From the NCBI GenBank assembly GCA_029879555.1, contig JAOUQB010000064.1, positions 1 to 9,474 of the forward strand: a stretch of 9,474 nt of DNA, read 5' to 3'. Within the stretch, counting starts at the first letter, position 1. The number at the start of each line of letters is the position of its first letter. Below are positions 1 to 4,623 of this stretch, in pieces. A program made the position numbers and the translations under genes. This DNA is from Nitrospirota bacterium (lineage in GTDB: Bacteria > Nitrospirota > Nitrospiria > Nitrospirales > UBA8639). The notes under the pieces were generated by a model. It was not told the DNA's origin. It ran no database searches and saw only the letters and a list, made by a program, of their open reading frames with translations.

Positions 1-346
1 GACCAACAATCAGGATATTCCCTTTTTGCAATTCCACATCCCCGGTTTCATTGGCGGCCACACGCTTATAGTGGTTATAGACCGCCACGGACAGCACACG
101 TTTGGCATGATCTTGTCCGATAATATACTGGTTCAAATGTTGATGAATGTCGAAAGGTTTGCAGAGCTTGGTCGAAATATCTTGGCGCGACTCCTGCCAA
201 TCTTCGGAAATAATCTCATTACACAGCCCGACACATTCATCGCAAATATAGACCGTGGGACCAGCAATGAGTTTTCGAACCTGGTCTCGACTCTTTCCGC
301 AGAAAGAGCAACGAAGATTGGCATCGGATTTAGCTTGTCGCGCCAT
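1..346 (-). CDS. clpX: ATP-dependent Clp protease ATP-binding subunit ClpX, N-terminal part (runs off the window)
   Basis: ClpX is the AAA+ unfoldase that recognises tagged or damaged substrates and threads them into the ClpP chamber in the cytoplasm. Only the first 115 codons are here. The start ATG at 346-344 gives [19 protein letters not shown] and is preceded by a strong AGGAGGG ribosome site about 8 bases upstream. The N-terminal zinc-binding domain is clear, with Cys13, Cys16, Cys35 and Cys38 in a C-x2-C...C-x2-C layout. After it comes the conserved start of the AAA+ module ([21 protein letters not shown]), and the window ends at NILIVG, just before the expected Walker A loop. The gene lies 35 bp downstream of clpP on the same strand, so the two are very probably one transcript. 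The gene is cut only by the window edge and shows no internal damage. Confidence 0.96.
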   Translation of the reverse strand, partial: MARQAKSDANLRCSFCGKSRDQVRKLIAGPTVYICDECVGLCNEIISEDWQESRQDISTKLCKPFDIHQHLNQYIIGQDHAKRVLSVAVYNHYKRVAANETGDVELQKGNILIVG

Positions 347-381
347 ATGAAGAACCCTCCTCTACGCTTTCGCCGGTGTGC

Positions 382-1017
382 TTACTCTTTGTCCTTCCCC
401 TTCTGGTCAGACTTGGCCTCATCCTTATGGGCTGTTTGGGGGCTGCGGGTAATGACTTCATCTATTAAGCCATACGCCTTGGCTTCCTCGGCAGACATAA
501 AATAATCCCGTTCAGTATCGCGCGCAATCTTCTCTAATGGCTGCCCGGTATGGTGAGCCATGATCTGGTTCAATTTCTCACGAATTTTCAGGATCTCCCG
601 GGCATGAATATCGATTTCCGTGGCCTGACCTTGAAAGCCACCCAACGGTTGATGAATCATGACACGAGCATTCGGTAATGCAAACCGCTTTCCGGTGGCT
701 CCTGCCGTGAGCAACAAGGCCCCCATACTGGCTGCTTGCCCCAAACAAATCGTACTAATCGGCGATTTCACGTATTGCATGGTGTCATAAATCCCCATTC
801 CCGCCGTCACACTCCCTCCCGGAGAATTGACGTAGACATGAATGTCCTTTTCCGGATCTTCGGCTTCCAAAAATAGGAGCTGGGCAATGATGACATTCGC
901 AAACATATCATCAATCGGCGCCCCGACAAATATGATCCGATCCTTGAGAAGGCGCGAATAAATATCATATGACCGTTCACCACGATTCGTTTGTTCGATG
1001 ACCATCGGAATGAGCAT
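382..1017 (-). CDS. clpP: ATP-dependent Clp protease proteolytic subunit ClpP
   Basis: ClpP is the serine peptidase that forms the double-heptamer degradation chamber fed by ClpX. The protein is 211 residues, normal for the family, and collinear with it from [22 protein letters not shown] onward. The catalytic triad is visible: Ser97 in GQAASMGA, His122 in VMIHQPLGG and Asp171 in DTERDYFM. The oxyanion-side motif [10 protein letters not shown] is at 64-73. The first ATG is chosen because AGGAGGTCC lies about 8 bases upstream; Met5 is a possible shorter start. The tail after residue 190 is a short, charged Lys/Asp/Glu-rich extension. The gene sits between tig (84 bp upstream) and clpX (35 bp downstream), the classic tig-clpP-clpX order, so it supplies the protease partner of the next gene. 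Confidence 0.97.
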   Translation of the reverse strand: MLIPMVIEQTNRGERSYDIYSRLLKDRIIFVGAPIDDMFANVIIAQLLFLEAEDPEKDIHVYVNSPGGSVTAGMGIYDTMQYVKSPISTICLGQAASMGALLLTAGATGKRFALPNARVMIHQPLGGFQGQATEIDIHAREILKIREKLNQIMAHHTGQPLEKIARDTERDYFMSAEEAKAYGLIDEVITRSPQTAHKDEAKSDQKGKDKE

Positions 1018-1101
1018 TCCCTGGGACCTCCTCGTTGTAAATAATACAGATATCGGTTATGGCGTTGACGAACTGTGGTCGTCGTTAAGCAAGCCGTTCA
1101 C

Positions 1102-2427
1102 TTACCCTTGAATGACCGCATTTTGATAGACAAACTGCAAGGCCTTTTCGGCTTTCATCCGCTCCCGGAATTCCTCTTGAGCCCCCGCGCCACCGGCTTC
1201 CACCATCCGCTGAATTTCCGGCACCGGCAATTTTAACTGTGTGGCAAGCTTCACAATCTCGTCTTGAACCTCCTCATCAGAAATTTGGAGCCCTTCCTTT
1301 TGAGAAATCGCATCCAAGATCAAACTGAGCTTAACCCGCCGTTTGGCCTCTGGTTGCTCTTCCTGTTGAAGGCGCTTGGCTTCCTCCTGAAGACGAAGAG
1401 GTTCCTCTAAATCATCTTCTCGGTGAGCATGGCGATGTTCTTTCATAAGTTTTTGCCGAACCAAGGTTTGCAATTCTCGCTCGATCAGCACCTCTGGAAT
1501 ATCAAAGTGATGCATTTGCAAGAGGCGCTCGATCACTTGATCTTTATAGCCTTCCTCCAAATCCTGCTTCAGGATGTTTTCAAGTTGCGTGGTAATGGCC
1601 GTTTTTAAAGCGTCCAAGGAATCATAGTCACCACAATCTTTGGCGAATTCATCATCCAGATCGGGTAATTTCTGTTCTTTCACAGCATCGATGGTGACTT
1701 TTAAGACCATGGTTTTTCCGGCTAATTTGGGATCTGGGTGATTCGACGGGTAGGGCTGAGGGACGTCGAGCGTCTCCCCCGCCACCTTTCCGATCAAATG
1801 CTCATCTAATTCCACTCCCAGAACTGGCGTGTTTGCCCCCATTTTATGCAGATGCCCATTTTTTTGTGACCCTTCCACCGGCTGATTCTCCACAAACCCT
1901 TCCATCCTCAGAACGGCATACAAGCCATCCCGGAGGGGCGTCCCATCAGCAACCGCATCAATCTGGGCTTGCTGCTCGCGTAAGGTTTGCAGCGCCTGAT
2001 CAATTTGGTCATCAGTCACCGTTCGAGGGTCCTTCTTTAAGGAAATGGGATTGGGTGGACGATAGTCTCCCAATTGAATGGCTGGTTTAATCTCTACCGT
2101 AGCCGTGAAGGTAAAGGCAGTATTGGGTTCGACTTTCATACGGTCTAAAGGGGGAATGTCGACCACGACCGGAACCACACCTGACTCCTTCACCGCTCGC
2201 TGATAATAATCCGGCACCAAGCGTTGGATCACATCTTTCCCCACGAGATCCGAGTACCGTTTTTGTAACAATTCGAGTGGGGCTTTGCCGGGACGAAACC
2301 CGGGAATACGCACCTGTTTCTTCAATTCGGCATATACTTTTTGAAACTCACTTTTGACCGCATCTTCCGGCACTTCGATCTTCAAGGCCCGCTTCACGGG
2401 GCCCAATTCTGTCATTTCTAGTTTCAT
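1102..2427 (-). CDS. tig: Trigger factor, ribosome-associated chaperone and prolyl isomerase
   Basis: Trigger factor docks at the ribosomal exit tunnel and shields nascent chains, and it carries a peptidyl-prolyl cis-trans isomerase domain. The 441 residues match the family's usual length. The N-terminal ribosome-binding domain carries the signature GFRPGKAP at 43-50, which contacts the ribosome at the exit. A FKBP-like isomerase domain spans roughly 165-250 (GLYAVLRMEGFVE to LKVTIDAVKEQKLP). The helical C-terminal chaperone arms follow from about 255 to the end, including a very charged Glu/Gln/Arg stretch at 328-365. The start ATG at 2427 has AAGGA about 11 bases upstream, a little far but acceptable. 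The gene lies 52 bp downstream of tRNA-Leu and 84 bp upstream of clpP on the same strand, so transcription may begin at or before the tRNA. Confidence 0.96.
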   Translation of the reverse strand: MKLEMTELGPVKRALKIEVPEDAVKSEFQKVYAELKKQVRIPGFRPGKAPLELLQKRYSDLVGKDVIQRLVPDYYQRAVKESGVVPVVVDIPPLDRMKVEPNTAFTFTATVEIKPAIQLGDYRPPNPISLKKDPRTVTDDQIDQALQTLREQQAQIDAVADGTPLRDGLYAVLRMEGFVENQPVEGSQKNGHLHKMGANTPVLGVELDEHLIGKVAGETLDVPQPYPSNHPDPKLAGKTMVLKVTIDAVKEQKLPDLDDEFAKDCGDYDSLDALKTAITTQLENILKQDLEEGYKDQVIERLLQMHHFDIPEVLIERELQTLVRQKLMKEHRHAHREDDLEEPLRLQEEAKRLQQEEQPEAKRRVKLSLILDAISQKEGLQISDEEVQDEIVKLATQLKLPVPEIQRMVEAGGAGAQEEFRERMKAEKALQFVYQNAVIQG

Positions 2428-2479
2428 AAAATGAGAAATCCTTGTGTAAGAAACCCGCTTAGGGATAAAAGTAAAAAAA

Positions 2480-2561
2480 TGGTGCGAGAGGGGGGACTTG
2501 AACCCCCACGGTTACCCACAAGATCCTAAGTCTTGCGCGTCTGCCATTCCGCCACTCTCGC
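2480..2561 (-). tRNA. tRNA-Leu (anticodon UAG)
   Basis: Read on the minus strand, the 7-bp acceptor stem GCGAGAG/CTCTCGC closes a full cloverleaf. The D arm is GCG-GAATGGCAGA-CGC. The anticodon stem CAAGA/TCTTG encloses loop CTTAGGA, giving anticodon TAG (leucine, CUA codons). An extended variable arm (TGGGTAACCGT) shows the class II type expected for Leu, and the T arm is GGGGG-TTCAAGT-CCCCC. The discriminator is A at 2483 and CCA is encoded at 2482-2480. It is 52 bp upstream of tig in the same direction, so tRNA processing may generate the 5' end of the tig-clpP-clpX message. Confidence 0.97.
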
Positions 2562-2568
2562 ACATGAC

Positions 2569-2596
2569 GCCATATTTTATAAGACCAATCTCTCAA
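2569..2596 (-). promoter_or_regulatory. Possible sigma-70-type promoter for tRNA-Leu/tig
   Basis: On the minus strand TTGAGA (2596-2591) is followed after 16 bases by TATGGC (2574-2569), which ends about 7 bases before the mature tRNA-Leu 5' end. Spacing and position suit a tRNA promoter, but the -10 box is a poor match. An overlapping AT-rich TTATAAAATA could serve instead with another -35. This is inferred from sequence only. Confidence 0.3.
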
Positions 2597-2787
2597 GTAG
2601 AGCCCATGGACTTCCAGCCCATTGGGAGGGAGACCTGAAGCCAAACCTCTCCATTATAAAAGGTCTTTCCCGTACAGGCCATCCCCTAATTCAGCCAATT
2701 CGTGAGGAGAAGAGAATAAAATCAGGCTGGCTCATTCAGACGACACCCACTTGATAGCACCGATTGAGTGGGGTAAGGTAGAAACCC

Positions 2788-3033
2788 ATGAGCCTCAAAC
2801 AACTCTATCTAGATATTTACCAGAAATTCCTCGAAAAGAAAGATGCCCATCAAGGCTATGACTTTCAACATTCCCCTGTGGGATCGGCCACGCCCCCAGC
2901 GCCAACCTTCCCAGATAAAGTCAAACCGTGGACCTTGGACCGCCCATGGCGACTACAGAAGATACGGGACCAACGTGATCAACAACAGCAAGACATCGTC
3001 AATTTGAAAACCTCACCACCAACCAAACCATAA
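2788..3033 (+). CDS. Small hypothetical protein, 81 aa
   Basis: I do not recognise this protein. The start ATG has AAGG 9 bases upstream (2775-2778), and the frame is open for 81 codons on the opposite strand from the tig cluster. The N-terminus (MSLKQLYLDIYQKFLEKK) could form a short amphipathic helix. The middle (about 31-50) is proline-rich, with two Trp at 48 and 54, and the C-terminal third is rich in Arg, Asp and Gln (RLQKIRDQRDQQQQD). No signal peptide, membrane segment or cysteine is present, so it is probably a soluble cytoplasmic protein. It ends 25 bp before the next membrane-protein gene on the same strand, suggesting co-transcription. A small inverted repeat (CCCACT at 2746-2751 with AGTGGG at 2767-2772) lies directly before the ribosome site. 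The good ribosome site and neighbour spacing make it likely, though not certain, to be a real gene. Confidence 0.6.
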   Translation: MSLKQLYLDIYQKFLEKKDAHQGYDFQHSPVGSATPPAPTFPDKVKPWTLDRPWRLQKIRDQRDQQQQDIVNLKTSPPTKP

Positions 3034-3058
3034 ACCCGACAAGGCCGTTGCCCCCTCA

Positions 3059-3865
3059 ATGCAGGGCTACCTTCACGCAACTATTCGATTATATCAGCAA
3101 TCTCTGCTAGCGACCCTCATCTCGCTCCGCCAATGTTGGGTTCTTATCCCCATCGTGATGATCTTTGCGATAGGACTGGTACTGGTCACCTCACTGATTG
3201 GGCCGTTGGGCATGATTGGGGGATTCATCCTCGGGGCCGCTAATGCGTTGATCATTGGGGCGACTCTCAGCCTCACAGAAGAAGCCGTACGCGGTGGACG
3301 GCGGTTGCGCTGGCAGGATCTTCCCTCGAGTATGGGGCAGTACTTTTGGGATGTGATTTCTGTGGGATTTTTAGTGTGGTTCCCGTTAATCTTCCTAGAA
3401 ATGGGGTTACAAACCAACCCGTATCAACCCCTCATCGCGTCAGCCATATTTTTTCTCATCTTTGTGCTTTTAAATCCCGTCCCAGAAGTCATTTATCAAA
3501 GCCGAAAGGGTTCGGCCCTTGAAATCGTTCAAGAAAGCTACGAATTCGTCCTGGAAAATTGGATTGAATGGTTTTTGCCAGTGGCCATCGCCATAGCACC
3601 ATTTGGCCTCTCCTTTTTCTTCCAGATTTCCAGCCAAGCTGGACGGCGGGGTGGATTAGATTTTTGGCATCTCATCACCTTACCGTTTTCGGTCTTATCG
3701 CAATGGCTCTCCCTTCTGGGGATATCCCCAAATGCAAGTTTCATCCTCGTCCTAATCCTCACCCCCATCGCAACCGTGGTGATGCTGCTCTTTCGCGGCC
3801 ATTTATTTGCTGCCCTGCATCATTCGTCACGCCGTCAGCGCATGTTTCAACAACGAATGCAGTGA
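3059..3865 (+). CDS. Multi-pass integral membrane protein of unknown function, 268 aa
   Basis: This is an inner-membrane protein that I cannot assign to a family with confidence. Hydrophobic segments lie near 27-48, 49-72 (Gly-rich, GMIGGFILGAANALIIGA), 99-117, 124-145, 171-190 and 226-246, so about six helices. Between them are basic soluble stretches such as RGGRRLRW (78-85) and RRGG (196-199), and the tail ends SSRRQRMFQQRMQ. There is no signal peptide or catalytic motif. The region after helix 4 (NPVPEVIYQSRKGSALEIVQESYEFVLENWIEW) resembles layouts in uncharacterised membrane proteins where amphipathic helices follow paired membrane helices. The start ATG has no strong ribosome site nearby (AAGG is about 16 bases upstream), so translation may be coupled to the 81-aa ORF 25 bp upstream. 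Its stop codon TGA lies inside an intergenic repeat that begins at 3862. Confidence 0.82.
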   Translation: MQGYLHATIRLYQQSLLATLISLRQCWVLIPIVMIFAIGLVLVTSLIGPLGMIGGFILGAANALIIGATLSLTEEAVRGGRRLRWQDLPSSMGQYFWDVISVGFLVWFPLIFLEMGLQTNPYQPLIASAIFFLIFVLLNPVPEVIYQSRKGSALEIVQESYEFVLENWIEWFLPVAIAIAPFGLSFFFQISSQAGRRGGLDFWHLITLPFSVLSQWLSLLGISPNASFILVLILTPIATVVMLLFRGHLFAALHHSSRRQRMFQQRMQ

Positions 3866-3943
3866 GGAGTAAAAAGTAAGGAGCCAAAAACAGAATCCCC
3901 GTTAATCCTTTACTCCTTACTACTTACTCGCTTTACTCCTCAC
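3862..3943. repeat. Imperfect inverted repeat, copy 1 (left of the RNA island)
   Basis: The outer arms GTGAGGAGTAAA (3862-3873) and TTTACTCCTCAC (3932-3943) are perfect 12-bp complements. The inner arms AGTAAGGAG (3875-3883) and CTCCTTACT (3913-3921) are perfect 9-bp complements. Together they can form a long interrupted hairpin. The first 22 bases recur identically at 4489-4510. It overlaps the last codons of the upstream membrane-protein gene. It could act as a transcript end or processing hairpin, or be an interspersed genomic repeat. It has no T-run of the intrinsic-terminator kind. Confidence 0.8.
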
Positions 3944-4006
3944 TTTCACTAGAATTGCTTGTCGGCCTCTGGACCCCATGGTAAGATGCCATTCTTTGAG
4001 CACATG

Positions 4007-4042
4007 CTCTCGAAAGATCCATTCAAAAACGAATCGCGAGAG
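4007..4042. repeat. Small inverted repeat upstream of tRNA-Ser
   Basis: CTCTCG (4007-4012) pairs with CGAGAG (4037-4042), and ATTC (4021-4024) pairs inside with GAAT (4031-4034). It lies 27 bp before the tRNA-Ser 5' end. It may be a leader structure of the tRNA precursor or chance. The rest of the 3944-4068 spacer shows no clear promoter or gene. Confidence 0.35.
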
Positions 4043-4068
4043 AACGGTATCGAGAAATCCTGGGTTAC

Positions 4069-4158
4069 GGAGAGGTGCGAGAGCGGCCGAATCGGCGTGA
4101 TTGGAAATCACGTGTACCGGCGACGGTACCGTGGGTTCGAACCCCACCCTCTCCGCCA
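4069..4158 (+). tRNA. tRNA-Ser (anticodon GGA)
   Basis: The acceptor stem GGAGAGG (4069-4075) pairs with CCTCTCC (4148-4154). The anticodon stem CGTGA/TCACG encloses loop TTGGAAA, giving anticodon GGA for UCC/UCU serine codons. A long variable arm (GTACCG...CGGTAC) marks a class II tRNA. The T arm is GTGGG-TTCGAAC-CCCAC, the discriminator is G and CCA is encoded at 4156-4158. The 3' end and flanking bases (4139-4160) recur exactly 181 bp downstream. The gene heads the tRNA-Ser, SRP RNA, dnaX series. Confidence 0.97.
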
Positions 4159-4186
4159 TATAGTGTTGGTCAAGAAGAGATAAAAT

Positions 4187-4319
4187 GCGGTGATTTCCGG
4201 TGGGATTCGAACCGGGGGTTCTGAAGGGGGTATTCCCCCTTCAAGGGGTGACCGGAGCCAAGCGAAGGCGCGAGGGGGCTGGCCCCCTAGCGGGAGCGAG
4301 AATCTGGTCGCGCGACTTT
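4187..4319. other. GC-rich hairpin-bearing insert between tRNA-Ser and its duplicated tail
   Basis: No gene is visible. The stretch contains a perfect 8-bp palindrome GAAGGGGG-TATT-CCCCCTTC (4223-4242) and a 6-bp one, AGGGGG-CTGG-CCCCCT (4273-4288). A T-arm-like scrap, GGTGGGATTCGAACC (4199-4213), resembles the tRNA T loop but lacks a pairing 5' arm. Composition is much richer in G and C than the flanks. It looks like debris of an inserted element or a genomic repeat unit rather than coding DNA. Confidence 0.6.
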
Positions 4320-4341
4320 GAACCCCACCCTCTCCGCCATA
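4320..4341 (+). repeat. Duplicate of the tRNA-Ser 3' end, att-like direct repeat
   Basis: These 22 bases, starting GAACCCCACCC and ending CCGCCATA, are identical to 4139-4160, which covers the T loop, acceptor 3' strand, CCA and two flanking bases of tRNA-Ser(GGA). The upstream tRNA body is absent (tctggtcgcgcgacttt precedes it), so it is not a second tRNA gene. Such tail duplications arise when an integrase inserts at a tRNA 3' end, so this is a possible attR scar. A decayed tandem tRNA copy is the alternative. Confidence 0.75.
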
Positions 4342-4369
4342 GTATTGCGAGTGAAGAATCACTGGTTTA

Positions 4370-4473
4370 GGGGCTGGGCCCTGTGCAACAAAATCCTGCG
4401 AACCCCGCCAGGTCCGGAAGGAAGCAACGGTAAGTGGGCGAGTTTGTGTGCCGCAGGATCACCTGGCCCCGAC
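4370..4473 (+). ncRNA. ffs: Signal recognition particle RNA, small 4.5S type
   Basis: This RNA binds the Ffh protein and forms the core of the bacterial SRP, which targets membrane proteins to the translocon. The domain IV hallmark CCAGGTCCGGAAGGAAGCA is present, with the GGAA tetraloop at 4416-4419. A perfect 8-bp distal stem pairs ATCCTGCG (4393-4400) with CGCAGGAT (4452-4459). The closing stem pairs GGGGC (4370-4374) with GCCCC (4466-4470). About 104 bases leaves no room for an Alu domain, so it is the short form seen in E. coli rather than the long B. subtilis form. It lies between tRNA-Ser and dnaX, the position held by scr in Bacillus. The exact ends are estimated from the pairing and the T-run. 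Confidence 0.94.
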
Positions 4474-4479
4474 TTTTTT
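4466..4479 (+). terminator. Intrinsic terminator at the end of SRP RNA
   Basis: The 3' strand of the closing stem (GCCCC) is followed by GAC and six T (4474-4479). The SRP RNA's own terminal stem therefore appears to serve as the terminator hairpin, as is common for this RNA. Confidence 0.6.
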
Positions 4480-4488
4480 AGGTAAGAA

Positions 4489-4568
4489 GTGAGGAGTAAA
4501 AAGTAAGGAGCGAAAGACAAAACCGCGAAGTCCTTTCCCACTCTTTATTAAAACTCCTTACTCCTCAC
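4489..4568. repeat. Imperfect inverted repeat, copy 2 (right of the RNA island)
   Basis: The first 22 bases are identical to 3862-3883. The outer arms GTGAGGAGTAA (4489-4499) and TTACTCCTCAC (4558-4568) are perfect 11-bp complements. AGTAAGGAG (4502-4510) repeats the inner arm of copy 1, while the middle has diverged (tcctttcccactctttatt). It lies 10 bp after the SRP RNA T-run and 55 bp before the dnaX start. With copy 1 it brackets both RNA genes. Confidence 0.8.
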
Positions 4569-4586
4569 TTTTTACGACTGGCTCAT

Positions 4587-4620
4587 AAAACCGCCTGACA
4601 ATCTTCGAACGGTTTTTTTT
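4587..4620 (+). promoter_or_regulatory. Hairpin with T8 tract directly before dnaX
   Basis: AAAACCG (4587-4593) and CGGTTTT (4610-4616) form a 7-bp stem with a 16-base loop, and the T-run extends to 4620, three bases before the dnaX ATG. It has the shape of a weak intrinsic terminator but sits where a ribosome site would be expected. It may attenuate dnaX or end upstream RNAs. Inferred from sequence alone. Confidence 0.4.
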
Positions 4621-4623
4621 AAC

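Noticed and set aside
26..505. Plus-strand 159-codon ORF
   Set aside because: It is antisense to clpX and clpP, whose frames are conserved and certain.
1018..1101. Promoter or CIRCE-type heat-shock operator before clpP
   Set aside because: Only a weak TATTAT is present, with no convincing -35 and no inverted operator.
2459..2644. Minus-strand 61-codon ORF
   Set aside because: It reads straight through tRNA-Leu.
3920..4159. Minus-strand 79-codon ORF starting MAERVGFEPT
   Set aside because: It is the antisense reading of tRNA-Ser(GGA), a well-known false ORF type at serine tRNA genes.
4187..4215. Possible second tRNA on the minus strand (TTCGAAT loop)
   Set aside because: The T-loop-like sequence lacks a complementary 5' stem, and no D or anticodon arm can be drawn.
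4108..4362. Minus-strand 84-codon ORF containing WRRGWGSNPR
   Set aside because: It runs across the duplicated tRNA-Ser tail and the hairpin-rich insert, so its protein is a translation of repeats.
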